Positions 1 to 8,415 of a DNA stretch of 64,000 bases are shown one piece after another. The notes beneath the pieces were generated by a model. That model searched no databases. It saw only the letters and a program-made list of their open reading frames with translations, and was not told the DNA's origin. The DNA comes from Pararhizobium sp. IMCC21322 (lineage in GTDB: Bacteria; Pseudomonadota; Alphaproteobacteria; Rhizobiales; GCA-2746425), in the NCBI RefSeq assembly GCF_030758295.1, contig NZ_CP132335.1:2208412-2272411 (forward strand). The letters run 5' to 3'. A program made the position numbers and the translations under genes. The first letter of the stretch is position 1. Every line of letters begins with the position of its first letter.

Positions 1-722
1 TATCGCCAAACCGCCATCCTGAAATCAAAGATGCGGCGTCTATGCTCGATATGATCAACCATATCCGCGATGTCACGGGGAAACCTGTCGGCTTTAAGGC
101 CGTCGTAGGAAGTTATGGCTGGTTGTCCGATCTGGCGATTGAAATTCACAGTCGTGGTATTCAGTCCGCGCCTGATTTCATAACGGTCGACAGTGGCGAT
201 GGTGGCACGGGTGCAGCACCGATGCCGCTGATGGACAATGTGGGGCTGGTCGTCAGGGAGTCCTTGCCGCTTGTGGTTGATATCCTGACGGAATACGGAC
301 TGCGGGAGCGGATCAAAGTTATTGCATCAGGTAAGCTGGTTACACCTTCGGAAGTCGCATGGGCCCTGGCGACGGGTGCGGACTTCATCAATTCCGCGCG
401 CGGCTTCATGTTCTCGCTGGGCTGTATTCAATCGCTGAAATGCAACAAAAACACCTGTCCGACAGGGATCACGACCCACAATAAACGGTTGCAGAGGGGG
501 CTGGACCCGGCATCAAAGTCGGTCAAGGTTGCTAATTTCTGCAAGAATCTTGTGCACGAGGTCGAAATGATATCCCACTCGTGCGGGGTCGGCAGACCAC
601 GGCTACTAAAGCGTAAGCATGTACGTATTGTGCTGCCAGATGGAATATCTGTCCCTATGGACGAGCGTTATCCATATAAGGACATCTTGCCTGAGTACGC
701 GCCCAAAACCGCCGCTGAATAG
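1..722 (+). CDS. FMN-binding glutamate synthase-like protein, C-terminal part (5' truncated by window edge)
   Basis: The reading frame is open from base 3 with no start in the window, and its first residues (SPNRHPEI) already match the family interior, so the gene begins upstream. The visible part is the FMN/Fe-S half of a GltB-like (COG0069) TIM barrel. It has GDGGTGAAP (phosphate/FMN loop), ASGKL, and CIQSLKCNKNTCPTG, whose three cysteines are spaced like the 3Fe-4S ligands of glutamate synthase. The C-terminal tail ends in a PMDERYPY motif. The protein stops soon after the barrel with no GltB C-terminal beta-helix, so it is a standalone type rather than the large GOGAT subunit. The true substrate is unknown; N-methylglutamate synthase or GlxD-like roles are possible. 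A 50-bp gap separates it from the TPP enzyme downstream, which suggests co-transcription. Confidence 0.85.
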   Translation, partial: SPNRHPEIKDAASMLDMINHIRDVTGKPVGFKAVVGSYGWLSDLAIEIHSRGIQSAPDFITVDSGDGGTGAAPMPLMDNVGLVVRESLPLVVDILTEYGLRERIKVIASGKLVTPSEVAWALATGADFINSARGFMFSLGCIQSLKCNKNTCPTGITTHNKRLQRGLDPASKSVKVANFCKNLVHEVEMISHSCGVGRPRLLKRKHVRIVLPDGISVPMDERYPYKDILPEYAPKTAAE

Positions 723-772
723 GCTAAGCGAAGCAGCGAGCCGACAGGCTGTAACCAAAGGACCACCCGAAT

Positions 773-2437
773 ATGACTGATCAAAAACCCCAGACCATCA
801 AGGCTTCCGATCTGTTCGTCAAAGCCTTGGAAGCCGAAGGCGTCGAGCAGATTTTTGCAGTTCCGGGTGAAGAAAACCTTGATCTCGTGGAATCGTTGAG
901 AACCTCCAGCATCGATTTGATCTTGACGCGCCATGAACAAGGCGCCGGTTTTATGGCGGCGACCTATGGGCGCCTGACGGGCAAGCCAGGCGTCTGTATG
1001 GCGACCCTTGGGCCCGGTGCGACCAATCTCGCAACGCCCGCAGCCTACGCACATCTCGGTGGTTTTCCGTTGATAATGATAACGGGCCAAAAACCAATCA
1101 AAACGTCGAAGCAGGGCCAGTTCCAGATCATTGATATCGTCAGTCTTTTCGAGCCCATTTGCAAAATGTCCAAACAAATTGTTCATGGCAATGCGATCCC
1201 CGCTCTTGTGCGCGAGGCATTTCGGTTGGCAGGCGAAGAACGCCCCGGTGCAGTCTTGCTTGAACTTCCAGAGGATATTGCCGAAGAGTGCTGCGATGTT
1301 CCCGTCATTGCGCCTCACACACGTTATTATGCTGAAGCAGGCGATGCAGTTATCGCAGATGCGGTGGACTTGATTAAGAAGGCAAAGATGCCGTTGGTTC
1401 TGTTGGGTGCGGGTGCAAACCGTAAAGATGCACGCAGCGCAATCTCAGACTTTATTGACACTACGGGTATCCCTTTCTTTGTTACCCAAATGGGTAAGGG
1501 CGTCGTGGACGAGCGGTCTGAATTGTTCCTTGGTACAGCGGCTTTGTCTGACAATGATTATTTACATTGCGCCATCGATCGATCTGATTTGATCATTAAT
1601 TTTGGACATGATGTCGTAGAAAAACCACCCTTTTTCATGGAGGCGGGCGGTAAAAAAGTCATTCACGTCAATTATAAGTCTGCGCAAGTCGACCAAGTCT
1701 ATTTTCCGCAAGTCGAGGTGGTTGGCGATCTTGCATCATCAGTGAAAAAGCTTCGCGATACGCTGGATGATACGTTGGATTTTGACATTTCATATTTCAA
1801 GATCATCAAGGCCGAGGTCGAAAAACACCTAGCGGAGGGGGTTGATGATTCCCGTTTTCCTGTCACGCCACAGCGCTTCGTCGCGGATACACGTAAGGCG
1901 ATGGGCGACGGGGACATCATCGCACTCGATAACGGAATTTACAAACTTTGGTATGCCCGAAACTATAAAGCGTATGAGCCCAACACCGTGCTTTTGGATA
2001 ACGCCCTTGCCACGATGGGGGCGGGCCTACCGTCAGCCATGGCAGCCGCATTCTTGTATTCTGAACGACGTGTTATGGCGATTTGCGGTGACGGTGGCTT
2101 CATGATGAACAGTCAGGAACTTGAGACTGCAATCCGTTTGAAATTAAATCTCGTTGTTACTGTGCTGAACGACAGTTCCTATGGAATGATCCGCTGGAAA
2201 CAAACGGCATCAGGGTTTGAGGATTGGGGGCTGGAATTCGGCAACCCTGATTTTGTGAAATATGCGGAAAGCTACGGCGCGACGGGTCACCGGATTGAGG
2301 CTGCTGATGATCTGATCCCGACATTTGAGGCGGCGTTCAAGGCTGGTGGCGTCCATGTGATCGATTTGCCTGTTGATTATTCCGAAAACCAAAAGGTTTT
2401 GATCGATGAACTTGCGGCAAAAGCGTGCCTGCTATGA
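773..2437 (+). CDS. acetolactate synthase large-subunit-like TPP-dependent enzyme
   Basis: This 554-aa protein has the three-domain layout of the acetohydroxyacid synthase/pyruvate oxidase family. The N-terminal pyrimidine-binding domain carries RHEQGAGFMA; its Glu55 corresponds to the cofactor-activating Glu. A middle Rossmann-like domain follows. The C-terminal domain has the TPP motif GDGGFMMNSQE through VTVLNDSSYG, starting at about residue 439. A purine-rich AAAGGA lies before the ATG. No small regulatory ilvN subunit is adjacent, and the partners are an FMN glutamate-synthase-like protein and an aldehyde dehydrogenase. A catabolic or 2-oxoacid-cleaving role is therefore as likely as branched-chain amino acid synthesis. 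The family is sure; the substrate is not. Confidence 0.85.
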   Translation: MTDQKPQTIKASDLFVKALEAEGVEQIFAVPGEENLDLVESLRTSSIDLILTRHEQGAGFMAATYGRLTGKPGVCMATLGPGATNLATPAAYAHLGGFPLIMITGQKPIKTSKQGQFQIIDIVSLFEPICKMSKQIVHGNAIPALVREAFRLAGEERPGAVLLELPEDIAEECCDVPVIAPHTRYYAEAGDAVIADAVDLIKKAKMPLVLLGAGANRKDARSAISDFIDTTGIPFFVTQMGKGVVDERSELFLGTAALSDNDYLHCAIDRSDLIINFGHDVVEKPPFFMEAGGKKVIHVNYKSAQVDQVYFPQVEVVGDLASSVKKLRDTLDDTLDFDISYFKIIKAEVEKHLAEGVDDSRFPVTPQRFVADTRKAMGDGDIIALDNGIYKLWYARNYKAYEPNTVLLDNALATMGAGLPSAMAAAFLYSERRVMAICGDGGFMMNSQELETAIRLKLNLVVTVLNDSSYGMIRWKQTASGFEDWGLEFGNPDFVKYAESYGATGHRIEAADDLIPTFEAAFKAGGVHVIDLPVDYSENQKVLIDELAAKACLL

Positions 2438-3825
2438 GCACTCCAAAAACCTTGGAAGTTGTGAATCCGTTTGACCTTAAGGCTATCGGCGCGGTGCCAC
2501 TGAAACAATGGGAAGAGATTGATGGATATCTGACAAATGCGGTTCAACTTCATGCGAACCAAAGAAACTGGCTGCCTGCGCATCAGAGGATCGACATCCT
2601 CAGGAAAACGGGCGACCTCATGCAAGCTCGTACTGAAGAACTGGCTTTTCAAATCGCAAATGAGGGCGGCAAGCCTTTGGTGGATGCTCGCATCGAAGTC
2701 ATCCGTGCAATCGACGGGGTCGGTTTGTGTATCGGTGAAATGGCAAGCTTGGCTGGCAAACAAATCCCGATGGATTGGACGCAGGCCGGCGCAGGCCGCC
2801 TTGCCTTCACCCAGCGGGAACCAATCGGACCCGTAGTTGCAATTTCGGCCTTCAACCATCCGCTGAACCTGATCGTGCATCAGGTTGCACCCGCCGTTGC
2901 AACGGGCTGTCCGGTCCTTATTAAACCAGCGGATGACACGCCACTGTCATGCAAGACCTTCGTCGATATCCTGTACGAGGCGGGCCTGCCAGAAGAATGG
3001 TGCCGCTTTGTGCCCTGCGATATTCCGACTGCCGAACAGATGGTTATTGATCCACGGGTTGCATTCTTTAGTTTCATTGGTTCTGGCAAGGTAGGTTGGA
3101 TGCTGCGCTCAAAGGTTGCGCCAGGCACGCGCTGCGCGTTGGAACATGGAGGTGCCGCGCCAGTAATTGTCGACAGCAGTGCCGATATCGATGCGATGAT
3201 CCCTGACCTTGTGAAGGGAGGGTTCTATCATTCCGGTCAGGTCTGTGTGTCAGTTCAGCGTGTCTTTGCACCGAAGGATATCGCCGATGACATTGCTGGC
3301 TTGTTGGCTGATGCCGCGTCGAAACTTGTCGTAGGTAACGCTATCGAGGAGGACACCAACGCTGGTCCATTGATCCGACCACCTGAGGTGGATCGCGTGG
3401 CCCAATGGGTGACTGAGGCCAAAGAAGCGGGTGCGAGCGTCGTAACTGGTGGCGAGAAGTTGAGTCGGACAACCTACGCTCCAACGATCCTGCTACGTCC
3501 GCCGCACAAAGCCAAAGTCTCATGCCAGGAGATTTTTGGCCCCGTCGTGTGCGTCTACGAATATGACACGGTCAGCGCTGCGGTGCGGCAGGCAAACGCC
3601 TTACCATTTGCGTTTCAAGCGGCGGTGTATTCTCAAAACCTTGATATGGCGATGCAGGCAGTCCAGCAACTGAATGCGACCGCCGTGATGGTTAACGATC
3701 ATACGGCATTTCGCGTTGACTGGATGCCATTCGCTGGGCGCAAGCAATCGGGATACGGCACGGGCGGTATCGGCTACACAATGCAAGACATGACGCAAGA
3801 AAAGATGGCCGTGATCAACCTCTGA
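2434..3825 (+). CDS. NAD(P)-dependent aldehyde dehydrogenase
   Basis: ALDH superfamily protein of 463 aa that oxidises an aldehyde to an acid. It shows the cofactor motif SAFNHPLN, the general-base Glu in ALEHGGAAP (the usual ELGG reads LEHGG) and the catalytic Cys in HSGQVCVSVQR, then the C-terminal EIFGPVV and PFAGRKQSGYG motifs. A GTG at 2425 is also in frame, but the ATG at 2434 forms a 4-bp ATGA overlap with the TPP-enzyme stop and is the more natural start. Translational coupling to an acetolactate-synthase-like enzyme suggests that it consumes an aldehyde made by that enzyme or feeds the same pathway. This is inference; the sequence does not name the substrate. Confidence 0.85.
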   Translation: MSTPKTLEVVNPFDLKAIGAVPLKQWEEIDGYLTNAVQLHANQRNWLPAHQRIDILRKTGDLMQARTEELAFQIANEGGKPLVDARIEVIRAIDGVGLCIGEMASLAGKQIPMDWTQAGAGRLAFTQREPIGPVVAISAFNHPLNLIVHQVAPAVATGCPVLIKPADDTPLSCKTFVDILYEAGLPEEWCRFVPCDIPTAEQMVIDPRVAFFSFIGSGKVGWMLRSKVAPGTRCALEHGGAAPVIVDSSADIDAMIPDLVKGGFYHSGQVCVSVQRVFAPKDIADDIAGLLADAASKLVVGNAIEEDTNAGPLIRPPEVDRVAQWVTEAKEAGASVVTGGEKLSRTTYAPTILLRPPHKAKVSCQEIFGPVVCVYEYDTVSAAVRQANALPFAFQAAVYSQNLDMAMQAVQQLNATAVMVNDHTAFRVDWMPFAGRKQSGYGTGGIGYTMQDMTQEKMAVINL

Positions 3826-4031
3826 GCGATGTTATCCGCGATGGGCTTGGAAGCTGCAATTGGTATAGATACAAGGCATTGGCTGCATGACATCCAGGAT
3901 GCCAAATTCAGGAAAACTGGCAGGAGATATGATAAGACAATTGGGCCGATTAGATTAGATGTTGTAAGAAGCAATCATCAATGGGCTTGCGTCCAAGCTC
4001 AACTTTGCCCGTACTGCCAGCCTTGGCCAGC

Positions 4032-4931
4032 TCAGTTCACACCGCGCATCGCAACATCAATCGTGTAGACAGATGTTGTCGCCGTAATCATCATCTGGCT
4101 GCCGCTGCGTCCGCCAAAGGTCAGATTTGCTGCAACTTCAGGCACAAGAATTGAGCCAAGGGCCACCCCCTGCGGATTAAAACACTCAACGCCAATGGCG
4201 CTGCTGGTCCAGATATTGCCATCCACATCAATGCGCATACCATCCGGCACACCTTTTTCAATATCGATCAGCACGTCTCCGCCGGTTAACGCAGAGCCAT
4301 CACAGTGAAACGCACGAATATGGTGTGGGCCGTCCGGATCATGCGAGCGGCCGGAATCCGCGATATAAAGAACACTCTCGTCTGGTGAGAATGCCAGACC
4401 GTTTGGCTTTACAAAATCATCAACAACAATTGTGGTCTCAAACGTCTTCGGATCAACACGGAACACGTAGCACCCGCCCTGTTCCTGGGGGGCGATTTTG
4501 CCCTCATGATCACTGATGATCCCGTAAGGCGGATCAGTGAACCAGATTGAGCCGTCAGATTTGATGACAACGTCGTTGGGTGAATTCAGTCGCTTTCCGT
4601 CATGGCTGTCGGCAAGCACCGTCAGACTGCCATCATGTTCGGTGCGGGTAACGCGCCGCGTCAAATGCTCACAGGAAACAAGCCGTCCTTCAAGATCGCG
4701 TGTATGACCATTGCAGTAATTGGACTCGTTATCATAAACGCGGGCACCACAACCTTCGGTCCATTGCATGACCAGATGGTTGGGAATATCACTCCACAGA
4801 TAATAATCGCCGTGAGGGAAATAAACGGGACCTTCAGCCCACACAAATCCGCTGTGAATCTTTTCCAGTGGTGCATCCGCTTTGATCAGGTCTTTGAACC
4901 GTGGATCATGAATAACTAAGTGATCTGACAT
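4032..4931 (-). CDS. SMP-30/gluconolactonase family lactone hydrolase
   Basis: A 299-aa six-bladed beta-propeller of the SMP-30/gluconolactonase/LRE family, which opens sugar lactones to aldonic acids using a divalent metal. Expected metal ligands are visible: Glu33 in WAEGPVYF, Asn177 in KPNGLAFSPD and Asp230 in VPDGMRIDVDG, with substrate-site Asn119 in SPNDVV. There is no signal peptide, so it is cytoplasmic. It is transcribed away from the two-component system and lies 206 bp from it. The gene converges with the 5' operon across a 206-bp spacer (3826-4031) in which I see no gene or clear terminator. A role in the sugar pathway served by the CUT2 transporter is plausible but unproven. Confidence 0.85.
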   Translation of the reverse strand: MSDHLVIHDPRFKDLIKADAPLEKIHSGFVWAEGPVYFPHGDYYLWSDIPNHLVMQWTEGCGARVYDNESNYCNGHTRDLEGRLVSCEHLTRRVTRTEHDGSLTVLADSHDGKRLNSPNDVVIKSDGSIWFTDPPYGIISDHEGKIAPQEQGGCYVFRVDPKTFETTIVVDDFVKPNGLAFSPDESVLYIADSGRSHDPDGPHHIRAFHCDGSALTGGDVLIDIEKGVPDGMRIDVDGNIWTSSAIGVECFNPQGVALGSILVPEVAANLTFGGRSGSQMMITATTSVYTIDVAMRGVN

Positions 4932-5137
4932 AGACTCCCCCTATATTATATCCCAACCGGATAAATCTGAATGCGCTACAAAACAAGGTGCGCGTGGCAA
5001 CATATCCTGCGCATATGCACACAATGGATGCGGAAATCCGTGGTTGGCAGCGCGGAAAACTGAAGCTGATAGCAGAACCCGGCGACTTTCCTCTTGGGTG
5101 AGCCATGCCCTACACTGCAGCAAATCGGAGTTGATAG

Positions 5138-6388
5138 ATGCAAACACGGGTCGACCACACTCTGGACCATTACCTGGCCATTTCCCGTGCTGTGGCCGGG
5201 CAGATGGACTTTAAAGCTGTGCTGCATCAGATCGCCGGAGAAGTGCAGAACATAGTGCCTTACGACCACATGGACGTGGTCATCATCTCTCCAGACAATA
5301 CCGATTGCCATGTGTCGGTCGAGGTTGGCGTTGCAACCAAATGGGGCGATGATGATGAGTCCCGGCCAATCATGGAAAGTCCGATCCGGGACTTGCTCAC
5401 CGGTGATCTGGATTACATCCTGTCAGGCGATGCGTGGGAAGATCCGAGCTTCCACATCACGGGTCATTTTTCAGCACCGATTTTTGAAGCGGACCTGCAT
5501 TCCAGAATCCATGTGCCACTGCTGGTTCATGGCAAAATTCATGGGTCCCTGAACATTTCAAGGCACAAGAAAAATGCCTATGATGAAGACGATCTGGCCG
5601 CCGCAAAGAACATTGCAGATTTGATTTCACCCTATTTCTATGCGCTTTCCATGGGAGAACGCGCACGAAAACTGGCCTTGTCAGAAGGGTCTGCACGCGG
5701 GCGGGAAGAAACGCTACGGTCAGGCGCTCTGCGGCTCACGGAAGGAATGGAATATCAGCGCAAGCGCCTGGGAATGGAGTTGCATGATCAAACATTGGGT
5801 GATCTGTCCCGCATCTATCGGCAGATGACCACGCTTTCACGGCGCAGCAAAGTAACCGCCGCGGAAATTGCGGGCATCGGCGATGCAATTGGGCAATGCA
5901 TGGGGGAGTTGCGCCGGATTATCGAGAACGCAAAGCCAGGTGTACTGGACCTGTTTGGATTGCAACAGGCCATCGAGGCGCAGCTGGCGCAGACGGTAGA
6001 GGGCATTGTCCCAAAGATCGCTTATTCGGTGAGTGATGAAACAGAAGGTGCGCTGGACCACGCGCCGGAAATGCTGCGCACATCCGTTTTTCGTGTCTGT
6101 CAGGAGGCGGTGAATAATGCCGTTTACCATGGCCATTGCCGCAATTTGAACGTTGCCATTGTCAAAAATGGCGACAGTATCGATGTCTCGATTTCCAATG
6201 ATGGTGTCAAGCCACCGGTCAACTGGGCGCAATCGACACGGGGCATTGACAACATGCGCGTGCGCGCTGCCCTGATCTCTGGAAAAATTTCCTTTGAACG
6301 CATGGACGGTCTGACGGTCATCCGTTTGACAGTGCCCGGATCATATAGCGTAAATCCTGTACCGCAGCTTCTAACGGAGGCCTCCTGA
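5138..6388 (+). CDS. GAF-domain sensor histidine kinase (HisKA_3/NarL type)
   Basis: A 416-aa soluble kinase. An N-terminal GAF-like sensor domain spans about residues 15-175. The dimerisation/phosphoacceptor helix contains MELHDQTLGDLSR, with His216 as the expected phosphorylated residue. A HATPase domain follows, with an N-box (CQEAVNNAVYHG) and a G-box (RGIDNMRVRA). No membrane segment is seen, so the signal is probably an intracellular ligand or redox state. The ATG is preceded by GGAG. The stop overlaps the response-regulator start by one base (TGATG), so the two form a translationally coupled cognate pair. The neighbouring CUT2 sugar transporter is the natural regulatory target. Confidence 0.88.
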   Translation: MQTRVDHTLDHYLAISRAVAGQMDFKAVLHQIAGEVQNIVPYDHMDVVIISPDNTDCHVSVEVGVATKWGDDDESRPIMESPIRDLLTGDLDYILSGDAWEDPSFHITGHFSAPIFEADLHSRIHVPLLVHGKIHGSLNISRHKKNAYDEDDLAAAKNIADLISPYFYALSMGERARKLALSEGSARGREETLRSGALRLTEGMEYQRKRLGMELHDQTLGDLSRIYRQMTTLSRRSKVTAAEIAGIGDAIGQCMGELRRIIENAKPGVLDLFGLQQAIEAQLAQTVEGIVPKIAYSVSDETEGALDHAPEMLRTSVFRVCQEAVNNAVYHGHCRNLNVAIVKNGDSIDVSISNDGVKPPVNWAQSTRGIDNMRVRAALISGKISFERMDGLTVIRLTVPGSYSVNPVPQLLTEAS

Positions 6389-7116
6389 TGAATTTACTTA
6401 TTGCTGAAGACGACCCGTTCCACCGGTCATTTCTGCGGACAATTGTCTCCAGGGCGCTGCCGGATTGTGAAGAAATCTTTGAGGCGGTTGATGGGGAAGA
6501 GGCACTGGATTGTGTAAAGCGTGAGACCATTGGCGGCGTGGTGATGGATTTGCAGATGCCGAAAGCCAGCGGCGTGGCTGCGGCCAGCGGCATTTGGCAT
6601 CACAACCCCACAATGCGCATTCTGTTCTGGTCCAACTATGCTGATGAAGCCTATGTTCGTGGCATCTCCCGCATTGTGCCAGCCGATGCCGTGTATGGAT
6701 ATTTGCTGAAAACGGCCTCCGAACACCGGCTCGAATTGGCGGTTCAGGGTGTGTTTCAGGAAGATCAATGCGTTGTTGATCGGGAAGTGCGCGGCGTTCA
6801 GCAACGCAGCCAGAACATACATGAAGGTCTGAGTGATGCAGAATTTGAAGTTCTGCGTGATATTGCGTTGGGCATGACCGATAAGGCGATCGCTGCCCGC
6901 AGGTCCATTTCCACCCGTGGCGTCCAGAGTCGTCTCAAAAGCCTATATGATAAAATGGGCATTGATCCCACCCCAATTACAAAGGAAATCGGCCCTGCCT
7001 TTAACTCCCGAACAAGGGCTGTCGCAGTGGCGGTGGCGCGCGGATTGCTGAACGCTGAAGGGCTCGCGATTGACGAGGAGCGCTACAAGGCGTGGCTTGA
7101 TAAGGTCGGACTCTAG
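6388..7116 (+). CDS. LuxR/NarL-like response regulator
   Basis: A 242-aa regulator. The receiver domain (about 1-120) has acidic pocket residues Asp8-Asp9, phospho-acceptor Asp54 in VVMDLQMPK, Ser82 at the switch position and Lys108 in GYLLKTASE. A C-terminal helix-turn-helix follows, LSDAEFEVLRDIALG then DKAIAARR and RGVQSRLKSLYDK. The HTH resembles GerE/LuxR, but the usual TNKEIA core reads TDKAIA, and about 60 residues extend past the recognition helix. It is therefore a somewhat divergent NarL-class protein. It pairs with the upstream GAF kinase and is followed by a hairpin terminator (7132-7155) and then the CUT2 transporter. Confidence 0.85.
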   Translation: MNLLIAEDDPFHRSFLRTIVSRALPDCEEIFEAVDGEEALDCVKRETIGGVVMDLQMPKASGVAAASGIWHHNPTMRILFWSNYADEAYVRGISRIVPADAVYGYLLKTASEHRLELAVQGVFQEDQCVVDREVRGVQQRSQNIHEGLSDAEFEVLRDIALGMTDKAIAARRSISTRGVQSRLKSLYDKMGIDPTPITKEIGPAFNSRTRAVAVAVARGLLNAEGLAIDEERYKAWLDKVGL

Positions 7117-7131
7117 ATTTGCCTGCGCCTG

Positions 7132-7155
7132 AGACTTGCGGAGACCCGCAAGTTT
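7132..7155 (+). terminator. hairpin after the response-regulator gene
   Basis: ACTTGCGG (7134-7141) pairs perfectly with CCGCAAGT (7146-7153) around a 4-nt AGAC loop, and an A-T and a G-T pair extend the stem to 10. It lies 16 nt past the response-regulator stop. The downstream T-run is short (TTT then GGCGG), so it may be a partial terminator or a processing/stability hairpin. It separates the regulatory genes from the transporter genes. Confidence 0.5.
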
Positions 7156-7324
7156 GGCGGTGCATATACGAAGTTGAAATCGCCTGAACCACGCAGACTG
7201 TTGGGCTTGTCCGAGGATATTTCATTAGGGTAAGCTTAGCTTCCCGACCGGGTAACACATGTCTAGAGCCGGGGTTGAGGCCACGCAAAGCCGTGGTGCG
7301 TTAGAATATCGCTAAAAATCAAGA

Positions 7325-7350
7325 AGCCGAAAACGGCTCAAGTTTTTGTC
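7325..7350 (+). promoter_or_regulatory. short hairpin plus T-run in the 5' leader of the CUT2 binding-protein gene
   Basis: AGCCG-AAAA-CGGCT (7325-7338) is followed by CAAG and TTTTT, ending just before the GGAGG ribosome site at 7354-7358. The stem is only 5 bp, so an attenuator is possible but weak. A second small stem, CCACG...CGTGG, lies upstream near 7280. The 247-bp space between the regulator and the transporter (7117-7363) is long for this window, so it probably holds the transporter promoter. Confidence 0.25.
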
Positions 7351-7363
7351 AACGGAGGAAAAT

Positions 7364-8386
7364 ATGAAATTTACCAAAGTAACTGTCGCTGGTGCAGCGC
7401 TTGCCTGCCTTCTTAGTTCTGTCGCAGTGCCTGCTTTTGCAGATACTACCGACAAAAAGATAGCTCTATCCAATAATTATGCTGGTAATTCATGGCGTCA
7501 GGCCATGCTGACCAGCTGGGAAACTGTCGCCGGACAGGCTGCAACTGACGGCGTTGTCGCCGCAGCTGATGCCTTCACAACGGCTGAAAATCAGGTCACC
7601 GAACAGGCGGCTCAAATTCAGAACCTCATTCTGCAGGGCTATGATGCAATTGTCATCAACGCAGCCTCACCGGAAGGGCTGAATGGCGCTGTGAAAGAGG
7701 CCTGTGATGCGGGTCTTGTTGTGGTTTCATTTGACGGTATCGTCACTGAGCCATGTGCATGGCGCATCGCCGTTGATTTCCATCAGATGGGCAAAATCCA
7801 GGTTGAGTATCTCGCTGGACGCCTGCCGGATGGTGGCAATCTTCTGGAGATCAGAGGGCTTGCTGGCGTCTTTGTGGATGATGAGATTTCAGGTGGCATC
7901 CACGAAGGTGTAGCTGAAAACGCGAAGTTCTCCATCGAAGGTTCGGTCCATGGTGACTGGGCGCAGGATGTGGCTCAAAAAGCTGTTGCTGGCATTCTGC
8001 CAAGCCTGTCCGACATCAAAGGTGTCGTGACGCAGGGCGGTGATGGCTATGGTGCTTCGCAGGCTTTCAAAGCCGCTGGTCGTGACATGCCGATCATCGT
8101 AATGGGCAACCGTCATGATGAATTGTCCTGGTGGAAAGAGCAGAAAGACGCGAATGGTTATGAAACCATGTCAGTGTCCATTGCTCCGGGTGTTTCGACA
8201 CTCGCATTCTGGGTTGCCCAGCAAATTCTGGATGGTAAGGACGTGCCTAAAGACCTGACTGTTCCATTCCTGTCGATCTCTCAGGACACTTTGGAAACAA
8301 GCCTGGAGACGACACAGGCTGGCGGTGTTGCCAATGTGGAATACTCTCAGGAAGAAGCGCAGGGTGTCATTGCCGGCGCAATGTAA
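7364..8386 (+). CDS. periplasmic sugar-binding protein, CUT2 ABC transporter
   Basis: Periplasmic binding protein (type I, ribose/xylose-like) of 340 aa. The start is the ATG at 7364, which has GGAGG five bases upstream; an in-frame TTG 18 nt earlier lacks such support. A Sec signal peptide is clear: MKFTK, a hydrophobic core (VAGAALACLLSSVAV) and an AFA cleavage site before DTTDKK. The mature part has QIQNLILQGYDAIVINAAS, the hallmark of this family, and the hinge region VVTQGGDGYGASQAF. It is followed by the two-domain ATPase and two permeases. The ligand cannot be read; a monosaccharide or polyol is expected. Confidence 0.9.
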   Translation: MKFTKVTVAGAALACLLSSVAVPAFADTTDKKIALSNNYAGNSWRQAMLTSWETVAGQAATDGVVAAADAFTTAENQVTEQAAQIQNLILQGYDAIVINAASPEGLNGAVKEACDAGLVVVSFDGIVTEPCAWRIAVDFHQMGKIQVEYLAGRLPDGGNLLEIRGLAGVFVDDEISGGIHEGVAENAKFSIEGSVHGDWAQDVAQKAVAGILPSLSDIKGVVTQGGDGYGASQAFKAAGRDMPIIVMGNRHDELSWWKEQKDANGYETMSVSIAPGVSTLAFWVAQQILDGKDVPKDLTVPFLSISQDTLETSLETTQAGGVANVEYSQEEAQGVIAGAM

Positions 8387-8389
8387 CTG

Positions 8390-8405
8390 CTGTCTCGTTT
8401 GACAG
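8390..8405 (+). promoter_or_regulatory. intercistronic hairpin between binding protein and ATPase
   Basis: CTGTC (8390-8394) pairs with GACAG (8401-8405) over a 6-nt loop, only 3 nt past the binding-protein stop. It is short, but it occupies the same place as stronger hairpins after the other two binding-protein genes in this window (30672-30698 and 17110-17129). It may slow 3' decay of the binding-protein message. Confidence 0.35.
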
Positions 8406-8415
8406 GGTTTACTAA

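Noticed and set aside
668-1318. 216-codon minus-strand ORF opposite the TPP enzyme
   Set aside because: Shadow frame of a well-supported gene; no recognisable domain or ribosome site.
3829-4068. 79-codon plus-strand ORF between the aldehyde dehydrogenase and the lactonase
   Set aside because: It begins 4 bp after the dehydrogenase stop but overlaps the lactonase 3' end, has no clear ribosome site and no recognisable features.
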